Origin: Calditrichota bacterium
GTDB taxonomy: Bacteria; Zhuqueibacterota; Zhuqueibacteria; Zhuqueibacterales; Geothermadaptataceae
Reading direction: 5' to 3'
Assembly: GCA_008501545.1 (NCBI GenBank)
Contig: QQUM01000111.1
Span: 1 to 6,084 of the forward strand
Length of the DNA stretch: 6,084 nt
The translations under genes and the position numbers were made by a program. Positions 1-6,084 of the stretch are shown piece after piece. How positions within the stretch are numbered: the stretch's first letter is position 1; each line of letters opens with the position of its first letter. The notes beneath the pieces were generated by a model that had not been told where the DNA came from, searched no databases, and worked only from the letters and a program-made list of their open reading frames with translations.

Positions 1-1294
1 TATGCTTATGGGCGCACTGCGGGTCGATATCCCGACAATCTTTGTCTCCGGTGGCGCAATGGCCGCTGGAAAAACCAGTGACGGCCGCACGGTCGATTTG
101 ATCTCCGTTTTTGAAGGGGTTGGAAAATACCAGACTGGTGATATCGATGACGCAGAACTAAAAGAATTGGAAGACAATGCCTGTCCAACCTGCGGTTCCT
201 GCTCCGGTATGTTTACAGCCAATTCCATGAATTGCCTGATGGAAGCCATCGGCCTGGCATTGCCGGGTAACGGAACTTATCTCGCCACAACCCGGAAGCG
301 CCGCGACCTGCTGAAAACCGCAGCAGACCGCATCATGGTGTTGATCGAAGAAGATTTAAAACCCAGCGATATTGTCACACCGGATACCATGGACAATGCA
401 TTTGCTCTGGATGTCGCCATGGGTGGCAGCACAAACACCGTTTTGCACGGACTTGCTATCGCTGATGAAGCAGGCATCGATTATTCCCTGGAACGGTTAA
501 ATGCGCTGGCAGCGCGTATCCCGCAAATCTGCAAGGTCAGTCCTGCCTCGAACTGGCACATCGAAGATGTCGATCGCGCCGGTGGCATTAGCGCCATTCT
601 TAATGAAATCAGTAAAAAACCCGGTGTACTCCATCTCGACCAAAAAACGGTCACGGGCAAGTCCCTTGGCGAGAATATCGTAGAAGCCAAAATTTTAGAC
701 TATGAAGTCATTCGGCCTGTTGAAAATCCCCATTCCGAGAAGGGAGGTCTCGCGGTATTGTTTGGCAATTTAGCCCCGCATGGTGCTGTGGTAAAAACCG
801 GCGCTGTGCATCCCAAAATGATGATTCATAGCGGACCGGCGGTGGTGTTCGAATCACAGGATGAAGCCTGTGCCGGCATTCTCGGCGGCAAAGTAAAGGA
901 AGGCGATGTCGTCGTCATTCGCTACGAAGGCCCCAAAGGCGGTCCTGGCATGCAGGAAATGTTGGCTCCCACGGCGAACATTATGGGCATGGGATTGGGC
1001 TCCAGCGTAGCGCTCATCACCGATGGCCGGTTTTCCGGTGGAACGCGAGGCGCTTGTATTGGGCATGTCTCGCCCGAAGCCGCTGCCGGCGGCACAATTG
1101 GCCTGGTCGAACCAGGCGACATCATTTCGATAAATATTCCTGAAAATAAATTGCAATTGGATGTAAGTGAATCTGAATTGCAGAAACGAAAAGAAAACTG
1201 GCAGCCCCGTCAGAACAAAGTGAACAGCCGATGGCTCCAAAGATATGCGGCGATGGTCACTTCAGCAAATACGGGTGCTGTTATGAGAGTATAG
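1..1294 (+). CDS. ilvD: Dihydroxy-acid dehydratase, 5'-truncated by the window edge
   Basis: IlvD is a cytosolic iron-sulfur enzyme that dehydrates 2,3-dihydroxy-isovalerate and 2,3-dihydroxy-3-methylvalerate to the 2-oxo acids that give valine (and leucine) and isoleucine. The frame is already open at the left edge. The first visible residues ([11 protein letters not shown]) match the interior of the family just after its CDK-x-TPG motif, so the ATG at base 2 is not the start; about 125-130 residues of a usual 555-570 are missing, including two of the three cluster cysteines. Of 430 visible residues, 61-70 form [10 protein letters not shown], whose last cysteine (67) is the expected third cluster ligand. 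NTVLH-type and [10 protein letters not shown] segments follow, and DGRFSGGT at 341-348 holds the likely catalytic serine (345). The end ([15 protein letters not shown]) is typical of full-length IlvD, so the 3' end is intact. The related sugar-acid dehydratase Edd is less likely given the motifs and the ilv neighbours. ilvB follows after 15 bases. Confidence 0.96.
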   Translation, partial: MLMGALRVDIPTIFVSGGAMAAGKTSDGRTVDLISVFEGVGKYQTGDIDDAELKELEDNACPTCGSCSGMFTANSMNCLMEAIGLALPGNGTYLATTRKRRDLLKTAADRIMVLIEEDLKPSDIVTPDTMDNAFALDVAMGGSTNTVLHGLAIADEAGIDYSLERLNALAARIPQICKVSPASNWHIEDVDRAGGISAILNEISKKPGVLHLDQKTVTGKSLGENIVEAKILDYEVIRPVENPHSEKGGLAVLFGNLAPHGAVVKTGAVHPKMMIHSGPAVVFESQDEACAGILGGKVKEGDVVVIRYEGPKGGPGMQEMLAPTANIMGMGLGSSVALITDGRFSGGTRGACIGHVSPEAAAGGTIGLVEPGDIISINIPENKLQLDVSESELQKRKENWQPRQNKVNSRWLQRYAAMVTSANTGAVMRV

Positions 1295-1296
1295 AA

Positions 1297-1302
1297 AAGG
1301 AG
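1297..1302 (+). promoter_or_regulatory. Ribosome binding site of ilvB
   Basis: AAGGAG lies seven bases before the ATG at 1310, just after the ilvD stop. It decides the ilvB start: a second in-frame ATG at 1361 (MTAPQILTGAEIF) would fit the usual acetolactate synthase N-terminus better but has no comparable purine-rich site in front of it. Confidence 0.85.
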
Positions 1303-1309
1303 AAATTCA

Positions 1310-3055
1310 ATGCTTGTCACATCAAGTCCGGAAGTTGAAAAGTCATCCACTGATGAAAAAATGACCGCACCACAAATACTCACCGGCGCGGAAATTTTCC
1401 TCGAATCACTGGTGCATGAAGGTGTGGATACTGTTTTCGGGTATCCCGGCGGTGCGCTGATCAGCCTGTATGATTATATTTTTAAAGAAACTCGCTTGCG
1501 GCATTTGCTGGTAACCCATGAACAAGGTGGAACTCACGCTGCTGATGGCTATGCCCGTGCCACTGGAAAACCCGGTATTGTTTTGGTAACGTCCGGCCCC
1601 GGCGCCACGAACACGGTTACAGGAATTGCCACTGCTTTTATGGATAGCGTTCCGATGGTTGTTTTCACCGGCCAGGTGCCCTCCCACATGATCGGGAATG
1701 ATGCTTTTCAGGAAGCGGATATTCTCGGGATTACCCGACCCATTACAAAACACAGTTATCTCGCGACAAACGTCGACGAACTGGCTGATATTATTCACAA
1801 AGCGTTTCACATTGCAGTTACAGGTCGCCCGGGTCCGGTTTTAGTCGATTTACCGAAAGACATGCTCGCATCGAAAACAGCATATTTCCCTGCAACAGAT
1901 GTCGAATTGCGCGGCTATAAACCGACAGTGAAAGGCAGTTTTAAACAAGTTCGCAATGCAGCAAAATTTCTCCAGGGTGCGAAGAAACCCGTTGTCTATG
2001 TCGGTGGTGGTGCAATTTTGAGTAATGCTGCCGAAGAAGTCACAGAGTTTGCCCGCAAGTTGAATGCACCGGTGACGATGACACTGCTCGGTCTTGGCGC
2101 ATTTCCGGAAACCGATGATCTTTCGCTCGGTATGCTGGGAATGCACGGCACCTGGTATGCCAACAAGGCCGTTGATGATTGTGACCTGCTCATCGCGGTT
2201 GGCGCGCGTTTTGATGATCGCGTCACCGGGAATTTGGAAAAATTCTCGCCAAACTCGAAAAAGATGCAGATCGATATCGATCCGAGCTGCATCGGCAAAA
2301 ATGTGCCAGTCGATTTGCCGATCGTTGGTGATGTAAAATCGGTTCTTGAAGAATTAAATCCTGTGGTTGAAAAATGCGACAGCGATGAATGGCTGCAGGA
2401 AATTGCGCAATGGAAAAAGGATCACCCATTGCGCTATGCGAAAAATGAAAATGTTTTGAAACCACAACAGGTTATCGAAGAGCTTTCCATCGCAACAAAA
2501 GGAAACGCGATTATTGCTTCAGATGTTGGCCAGCACCAGATGTGGATTGCCCAGTGGTACAAATTCACACAACCACGCAGTCACCTTTCTTCAGGAGGAC
2601 TGGGAACGATGGGATTTGGTGTTCCTGCTGCACTTGGTGCACAGGTTGCTTGCCCGGATCGCACAGTTGTCGGAATCGTCGGTGACGGCGGTTTTCAGAT
2701 GACATCGATGGAAATAGCGACAGCAGTCCGTTACAGCATCCCCGTTAAATTTGTTATTTTGAATAATGGTTATCTCGGCATGGTGCGTCAGTGGCAGGAG
2801 CTCTTCTTTGATAAGCGCTATTCCAATACCCATTTGAACCCGTCAAATCCTGATTTCAAAAAACTGGCGGAAAGTTATGGCGCCTTTGCTCTGCAGGTGA
2901 AAACGCTGGATGAACTTCGTGATGCCTTTGATAAAATGATGGCAGTTACCGACAGACCGGTTGTGTTGGATGTTATCGTTGACCAGCAGGAGAAGGTTTA
3001 TCCAATGATTCCGGCAAATGGCAGTTTTGAAAATATTTTGGAAGCAGACGTATGA
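1310..3055 (+). CDS. ilvB: Acetolactate synthase, large catalytic subunit
   Basis: This ThDP- and FAD-dependent enzyme (acetohydroxyacid synthase) condenses two pyruvates to acetolactate, or pyruvate with 2-oxobutyrate to acetohydroxybutyrate, the first common step for valine, leucine and isoleucine. The 581 residues show the family order. The N-terminal pyrimidine-binding domain (about 24-190) has GYPGGA and the catalytic glutamate at 71 in THEQGGTHAADGYAR. The central FAD-associated domain (about 215-350) has VGARFDDRVTGN near 297. The C-terminal pyrophosphate domain (about 384-560) has GDG at 458-460 and NN at 485-486, the standard ThDP/Mg motif. W495 in VRQWQE matches the conserved active-site tryptophan. 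FTGQVP and the later IPANGSF segment are also typical of true biosynthetic AHAS rather than pyruvate oxidase or the catabolic AlsS. The start at 1310 adds a polar 17-residue N-terminal extension, kept because of the AAGGAG before it. The stop overlaps the ilvN start, so the subunits are probably made by coupled translation. Confidence 0.97.
   Translation: MLVTSSPEVEKSSTDEKMTAPQILTGAEIFLESLVHEGVDTVFGYPGGALISLYDYIFKETRLRHLLVTHEQGGTHAADGYARATGKPGIVLVTSGPGATNTVTGIATAFMDSVPMVVFTGQVPSHMIGNDAFQEADILGITRPITKHSYLATNVDELADIIHKAFHIAVTGRPGPVLVDLPKDMLASKTAYFPATDVELRGYKPTVKGSFKQVRNAAKFLQGAKKPVVYVGGGAILSNAAEEVTEFARKLNAPVTMTLLGLGAFPETDDLSLGMLGMHGTWYANKAVDDCDLLIAVGARFDDRVTGNLEKFSPNSKKMQIDIDPSCIGKNVPVDLPIVGDVKSVLEELNPVVEKCDSDEWLQEIAQWKKDHPLRYAKNENVLKPQQVIEELSIATKGNAIIASDVGQHQMWIAQWYKFTQPRSHLSSGGLGTMGFGVPAALGAQVACPDRTVVGIVGDGGFQMTSMEIATAVRYSIPVKFVILNNGYLGMVRQWQELFFDKRYSNTHLNPSNPDFKKLAESYGAFALQVKTLDELRDAFDKMMAVTDRPVVLDVIVDQQEKVYPMIPANGSFENILEADV
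3040..3044 (+). promoter_or_regulatory. Likely ribosome binding site of ilvN inside the end of ilvB
   Basis: GGAAG lies seven bases before the ilvN ATG at 3052, within the last codons of ilvB. Together with the ATGA stop/start overlap it suggests that ribosomes finishing ilvB reinitiate on ilvN, which would help keep the two subunits in balance. Confidence 0.55.
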
Positions 3056-3543
3056 AACACACAATAAATTTATTAGTCGAAAACAATGTCGGTAGCCTGT
3101 TGCGCATCGCCGGTATGTTTAGCGGCCGCGGATTTAATATTGACAGTATTTCCGTCGGCGCTTCCGAGGAAGAAGGCTTGTCACGTATGACCATCGTGAC
3201 CCACGGGGACGATGAAATCATCGAACAGATCAACAAGCAGCTCAATAAGTGTATCAATGTGGTCAAAGTGTTTGATCTGACCGGTGAAGCATTCGTGCAC
3301 CGGGAGCTGGCATTAATTAAAGTTCAGGCCACACCGGTTGAACGTTCGGAAATCATGCAAATTGTTGAAGTTTTTCGTGCGAAGATCATCGATCTTTCAC
3401 CGACGGCTCTGACGGTTGAAGCGACCGGTACCGAAGACAAAATAAGTGCGATAATTTCAATGCTGCAACCCTTTGGTTTAAAAGCGGTTTCACGCACTGG
3501 GCGAATCGCACTGAAACGTGAATTTCAAGGTGTGACAGTTTAA
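3052..3543 (+). CDS. ilvN: Acetolactate synthase, small regulatory subunit
   Basis: This is the regulatory partner of IlvB: it raises catalytic activity and in most bacteria carries valine feedback inhibition. The 163 residues are the usual length for the short IlvN/IlvH type. Residues 1-75 form an ACT domain (TINLLVENNVGSLLRIAG, then FSGRGFNIDSISVG), and about 80-163 form the C-terminal small-subunit domain (ELALIKVQ, GTEDKISAI, SRTGRIALKRE). Aligned by eye with remembered E. coli IlvH without gaps, N11, G14 and N29, the known valine-site positions, are all kept, so valine sensitivity is inferred. The start overlaps the ilvB stop by four bases (ATGA), which supports coupled translation and complex formation. 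No fusion or truncation is visible. The symbol ilvH would serve equally well. Confidence 0.96.
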   Translation: MKHTINLLVENNVGSLLRIAGMFSGRGFNIDSISVGASEEEGLSRMTIVTHGDDEIIEQINKQLNKCINVVKVFDLTGEAFVHRELALIKVQATPVERSEIMQIVEVFRAKIIDLSPTALTVEATGTEDKISAIISMLQPFGLKAVSRTGRIALKREFQGVTV

Positions 3544-3548
3544 AATAG

Positions 3549-3680
3549 GGATTGTTGGATTGATGGCGTATTGGAGCGATGGATTGTTGGATTCCGGGAT
3601 TTCTCTACTCGATATAACATCGATTATTTCTCCAACAGCCCAACAATCCAGAAATCCATTAATCCATTAATCCAAAATCC
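3549..3680 (+). repeat. Octamer-periodic inverted repeat array in the ilvN-ilvC spacer
   Basis: This element fills most of the 168-base spacer. The left arm (3549-3604) is seven back-to-back 8-base units, each starting with GG; the commonest form is GGATTGTT or GGATTNNT. On the opposite strand the right arm (3680-3626) has one 7-base and six 8-base units of the same type, including the exact tandem pair TCCATTAA at 3655-3670 (plus-strand view). Aligned unit by unit, the arms agree at about 38 of 56 positions, counted by hand. The fifth unit is identical in both and forms an 11-bp perfect stem, 3580-3590 with 3640-3650. The 21-base centre holds a small hairpin, TCGAT (3609-3613) pairing with ATCGA (3619-3623). 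The whole could fold into one long stem-loop in the mRNA. I do not recognise a named repeat family; function is unknown. Confidence 0.85.
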
Positions 3681-3702
3681 AGTATTTCATTACTTTGTTT
3701 CG

Positions 3703-3706
3703 GGAG
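3703..3706 (+). promoter_or_regulatory. Ribosome binding site of ilvC
   Basis: GGAG within CGGGAGAGAAA lies five bases before the ATG at 3712. It fixes the ilvC start there. The frame is also open upstream to a TTG at 3571, but that stretch is the octamer repeat and has no such site. Confidence 0.8.
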
Positions 3707-3711
3707 AGAAA

Positions 3712-4701
3712 ATGCAACTCTATTATGAAAAAGATGTGAACAAAAGCGTTTTAAAAGATAAAACAATCGCAATCCTTGGTTACGGGAGCCAGGGGCATGC
3801 CCACGCCAATAATTTGAAAGAAAGTGGTTATGATGTGATCGTCGGTCTTTACGAGGGCAGCAAATCCAAAAAAGATGCAGAAGCTGCCGGTCTGAAAGTC
3901 GCCAGTGTCGCTGATGCCGCGAAAACAGCAGACATCATCATGTTCCTCGTGCCTGATCAGACGCAAAAATCGCTTTACGATAACGAAGTCGCACCGCAAC
4001 TGAGCGCAGGAAAAACGCTGGCATTTGCCCATGGTTTCAATATTCACTATGGCCAGATTTCTCCACCGGCAGATGTCGATGTGTGGATGGTGGCACCGAA
4101 AAGCCCTGGTCATTTGGTTCGACGTGTTTACACCGAAGGCAAAGGGACGCCCTGTCTCTTCGCTGTTTATCAGGATGCCAGCGGAAAAGCGCGAGATATG
4201 GCAATGGCCTACGCCGACGGTCTTGGTGGCACACGCGCCGGAATCATCGAGACGACGTTTGATGAAGAAACGGAAACCGATTTGTTCGGTGAACAGGCCG
4301 TGCTCTGCGGCGGCGTTTCCGAGTTGATCAAAACAGGATTTGAAACGTTGACCGAAGCCGGTTACCAGCCGGAAATTGCTTATTTCGAGTGCCTGCACGA
4401 ACTCAAACTTATCGTTGATTTGATCTACGAAGGTGGAATCGAGCACATGTACTGGTCGGTTTCCGAGACAGCTGAGTATGGCGGCATGGCTGAAGGTCCG
4501 AAAGTCGTGACACCGGAAACGAAGAAAGCGATGAAGGAAATATTAGGTCGTGTACAGGATGGCAGTTTTGCCCACGAATGGATTTTGGAAAATGTCGCAC
4601 AGCAACCGAAACTGCGTTCCTACCGACGGCAATTGGCCAAACATCCCATCGAGGTGGTCGGAAAAAAACTGCGCAACATGATGAGTTGGTTGAAAAAATA
4701 A
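3712..4701 (+). CDS. ilvC: Ketol-acid reductoisomerase, class I
   Basis: IlvC isomerises and reduces acetolactate and acetohydroxybutyrate to the dihydroxy acids used by IlvD, with Mg and normally NADPH. From the ATG at 3712 the protein is 329 residues, the usual class I (short) length. The Rossmann domain has GYGSQG at 23-28. The cofactor loop reads VGLYEGSKS (44-52), keeping both serines that usually hold the NADPH 2'-phosphate but with Tyr47 where many homologues have Arg; from memory, cyanobacterial enzymes share this Tyr. H107 in FAHGFNIHY, and the metal and substrate ligands D190, E194, E226, E230 and S251, all fall at the canonical numbers, which confirms the chosen start. The C-terminus (MMSWLKK) is typical. 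A longer 376-residue reading from TTG 3571 would only translate the repeat and is rejected. The repeat spacer upstream separates it from ilvN; the same strand and pathway still argue for one operon. Confidence 0.97.
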   Translation: MQLYYEKDVNKSVLKDKTIAILGYGSQGHAHANNLKESGYDVIVGLYEGSKSKKDAEAAGLKVASVADAAKTADIIMFLVPDQTQKSLYDNEVAPQLSAGKTLAFAHGFNIHYGQISPPADVDVWMVAPKSPGHLVRRVYTEGKGTPCLFAVYQDASGKARDMAMAYADGLGGTRAGIIETTFDEETETDLFGEQAVLCGGVSELIKTGFETLTEAGYQPEIAYFECLHELKLIVDLIYEGGIEHMYWSVSETAEYGGMAEGPKVVTPETKKAMKEILGRVQDGSFAHEWILENVAQQPKLRSYRRQLAKHPIEVVGKKLRNMMSWLKK

Positions 4702-4703
4702 TG

Positions 4704-4770
4704 ACGTATCACGTTGAAGGGTTACACGTGACACGTCTAAATGTGCGACGTGTGACTTTGAAACGTTAGA
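4704..4770 (+). repeat. Degenerate ACGT-cored short-period array in the ilvC-cimA spacer
   Basis: ACGT occurs six times, starting at 4704, 4711, 4726, 4733, 4748 and 4763. The steps are 7, 15, 7, 15 and 15 bases, that is, multiples of about 7.4. Units resemble ACGTGAC, ACGTTGAA and ACGTTAG, and some cores sit in longer palindromes (CACGTG at 4725-4730, AACGTT at 4762-4767). The sequence is unlike the GGATTNNT array upstream of ilvC. It is too degenerate to name a family, and a regulatory or structural role is only a possibility. Confidence 0.6.
4728..4756 (+). other. Imperfect hairpin between ilvC and cimA
   Basis: GTGACACGTC (4728-4737) pairs with GACGTGTGAC (4747-4756) at nine of ten positions, around a 9-base loop; the only mismatch is G4730 with G4754. 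It lies inside the ACGT array. No run of T follows, so it does not look like an intrinsic terminator; an RNA processing or stability element, or a dyad for a DNA-binding protein, is possible. Confidence 0.55.
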
Positions 4771-4806
4771 CTTTATATCAAATTTGAACTTTTAGATTAT
4801 GTTGCC

Positions 4807-6084
4807 ATGAAAATACAAACATTTGACACAACACTGCGTGACGGAACACAGGGCGAGAAAGTCTCTTTTTCGGTGGATGAAAAAATGCGCATCGCGCGCA
4901 AGCTGGATGAATTCGGTTTTGATTACATTGAAGGTGGCTGGCCGGGTTCCAATCCGAAAGATGCCTTGTTTTTTGAAAGTGCAAAAAAGCTAGATTGGCA
5001 GCATGCGAAAATTTGTGCTTTTGGCAGCACCCGTCGAAGCGGTGTGAGTGCACAGGAAGATGCAAATTTGAATATGCTCCTTGCAGCAGAAACACCAACG
5101 GTTTGCATCTTCGGCAAAACCTGGATCAAACACCTGGAAAAGGCTTTGTTGGTGACCCGCGATGAAAATGATGCCATGATCAGCGAGTCTGTGGCCTGGT
5201 TAAAAGAAAATGGCCGTGAAGTCGTTTATGATGCCGAGCATTTTTTTGACGGATACAAAAATGATCCCGAATACGCATTGCAAACACTGCGGGCAGCACA
5301 ACAAGGCGGCGCTGATATTTTAACGCTGTGTGACACAAACGGCGGGACACTGCCACAGGAAATCAACGAAATTGTTACGCATGTACGCAAGGAAGTTGAC
5401 GGCGTTCTCGGAATTCATGCACACAATGACAGCGACCTGGCTGTAGCCAATTCCATCGCTGCTGTGCAGGCAGGTGCCCGGCATGTGCAAGGCACAATTA
5501 ATGGATTTGGGGAACGCTGCGGAAATGCCAACCTGGTTTCAATTATTGCTAATCTTCAACTCAAATTAAATTATTCTTGCCTTGACCCACATGAAATAAA
5601 ACATCTAACCGAACTCGCAAATTATATTTATGAACTCGCCAATCTGGTGCCGCGGGATGAAGCCGCTTTCATTGGACGAAGCGCTTTTGCTCATAAAGGC
5701 GGCGTGCACGTCAGTGCTGTGATGAAAGATCCGACAACATATGAACATATTGTACCGGATGCTGTTGGCAATCGTCGTCGCGTGCTCGTTAGTGATCTCA
5801 GTGGTCGCAGTAATGTAAAATACAAGATGTCCGAGCTTGATCTTGAGGAGGGTGATGGTGCTGAGACCGGAAAGATCGTTCAGGAAATCAAAAAACTGGA
5901 AAATGAAGGTTACCATTGCGAGGCTGCGGAAGCCAGTTTCGAACTTCTGGTTCAGCGGAACCGGGAATTGGTACCGGCATTTTTCGATTTACAGGGATTC
6001 CGAATTACCATTGAGAAGGATGGCCATGATGCGATACAACGCTCAGAAGCCAGTATTCGTGTTAAAGTCGATAGCCATGTTGAG
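4807..6084 (+). CDS. cimA: (R)-citramalate synthase, 3'-truncated by the window edge
   Basis: CimA condenses pyruvate and acetyl-CoA to (R)-citramalate, opening a route to 2-oxobutyrate, and so isoleucine, that bypasses threonine. The 426 visible residues begin with FDTTLRDGTQGE (6-17), the DRE-TIM signature with catalytic R11 and metal ligand D12. EGGWPGSNPKD, FGSTRR, YDAEHFFDGYK and LCDTNGGT follow, a set I recall from Geobacter-type citramalate synthase and not from 2-isopropylmalate or homocitrate synthase. Metal ligands H204 and H206 lie in HAHND, and GFGERCGNANL spans 233-243. FAHKGGVHVSA and VLVSDLSGRSN mark the linker region, and the C-terminal LeuA-type regulatory domain starts near 385 and is cut off. 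About 100 of some 520-535 residues are missing, so the isoleucine-sensing part cannot be judged. The ATG at 4807 is the only sensible start: no in-frame ATG, GTG or TTG lies between it and the stop at 4759. It has no clear Shine-Dalgarno sequence, unlike ilvB and ilvC. Confidence 0.94.
   Translation, partial: MKIQTFDTTLRDGTQGEKVSFSVDEKMRIARKLDEFGFDYIEGGWPGSNPKDALFFESAKKLDWQHAKICAFGSTRRSGVSAQEDANLNMLLAAETPTVCIFGKTWIKHLEKALLVTRDENDAMISESVAWLKENGREVVYDAEHFFDGYKNDPEYALQTLRAAQQGGADILTLCDTNGGTLPQEINEIVTHVRKEVDGVLGIHAHNDSDLAVANSIAAVQAGARHVQGTINGFGERCGNANLVSIIANLQLKLNYSCLDPHEIKHLTELANYIYELANLVPRDEAAFIGRSAFAHKGGVHVSAVMKDPTTYEHIVPDAVGNRRRVLVSDLSGRSNVKYKMSELDLEEGDGAETGKIVQEIKKLENEGYHCEAAEASFELLVQRNRELVPAFFDLQGFRITIEKDGHDAIQRSEASIRVKVDSHVE

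Noticed and set aside
854..1240. Open frame of 128 codons on the minus strand inside ilvD
   Set aside because: It is opposite well-conserved ilvD sequence and its translation shows no motif I recognise; it is best explained by codon bias of the real gene.
3571..3711. A 47-residue N-terminal extension of IlvC from a TTG start
   Set aside because: It lies within the octamer repeat, has no ribosome binding site, and shifts all canonical IlvC residue numbers; the ATG at 3712 has GGAG before it and puts H107, D190, E194, E226 and E230 at the usual positions.
3842..3868. Tyr47 in place of Arg in the IlvC cofactor loop as a sign of NADH preference
   Set aside because: Both phosphate-binding serines of the loop are kept and, from memory, cyanobacterial NADPH enzymes have the same Tyr, so a cofactor switch is not supported by this alone.
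3751..4446. Open frame of 231 codons on the minus strand inside ilvC
   Set aside because: Long for a shadow, but it lies wholly opposite conserved IlvC coding sequence, has no recognisable domain and is rich in Cys, His and Phe as antisense frames often are.
4728..4770. Intrinsic terminator after ilvC
   Set aside because: The stem is imperfect, the loop is nine bases, and no T run follows the hairpin.
4758..4800. Internal promoter for cimA (TTGAAA at 4758 with AT-rich sequence after it)
   Set aside because: No -10-like hexamer lies at 16-18 bases from it; the nearest candidates are at about 10 and 29 bases.
4799..4810. Three-codon mini-frame ATG TTG CCA TGA overlapping the cimA start
   Set aside because: Too short to judge; an overlap like this can arise by chance and no ribosome binding site supports it.
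5605..5916. Open frame of 103 codons on the minus strand inside cimA
   Set aside because: Opposite conserved CimA sequence, with no motif and no visible ribosome binding site or neighbour to support it.

Overview
The window holds five consecutive plus-strand genes for branched-chain amino acid synthesis: the end of ilvD, then ilvB, ilvN, ilvC and the first four fifths of cimA. All are recognisable from protein motifs, and all lie in one direction with short or no gaps, so they read as one operon whose promoter is upstream of the window. No genes are supported on the minus strand. I see no RNA genes, insertion sequences, CRISPR arrays or origins.

Layout: ilvD runs off the left edge and ends at 1294. 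A strong ribosome binding site and 15 bases lead to ilvB (1310-3055). ilvB overlaps ilvN (3052-3543) by four bases in an ATGA junction. A 168-base spacer precedes ilvC (3712-4701), and a 105-base spacer precedes cimA (4807 to the right edge).

The genes work together as follows. CimA makes citramalate from pyruvate and acetyl-CoA, the first step of a threonine-independent route to 2-oxobutyrate. IlvB/IlvN condense pyruvate with pyruvate or with 2-oxobutyrate. IlvC reduces and isomerises the products, and IlvD dehydrates them to the 2-oxo acid precursors of valine (and leucine) and isoleucine. The aminotransferase, the leuBCD-type enzymes needed after CimA, and any regulator are not in the window.

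The least ordinary content is in the two spacers. The ilvN-ilvC spacer is almost wholly an 8-base-periodic repeat (units of the type GGATTNNT), arranged as two facing arms of seven units around a small central hairpin. The ilvC-cimA spacer carries a different degenerate array, with ACGT cores spaced by 7 or 15 bases and a 10-bp imperfect hairpin. I do not recognise a named family for either.

The organism is a bacterium of roughly balanced GC content. The gene order, the Geobacter-like citramalate synthase and the short-period intergenic repeats would fit a free-living lineage such as the Calditrichota/KSB1 or a related FCB-type group. This placement is a guess from general impression and nothing in the window proves it. 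The protein-coding content is ordinary core metabolism; I do not see a new protein system here.
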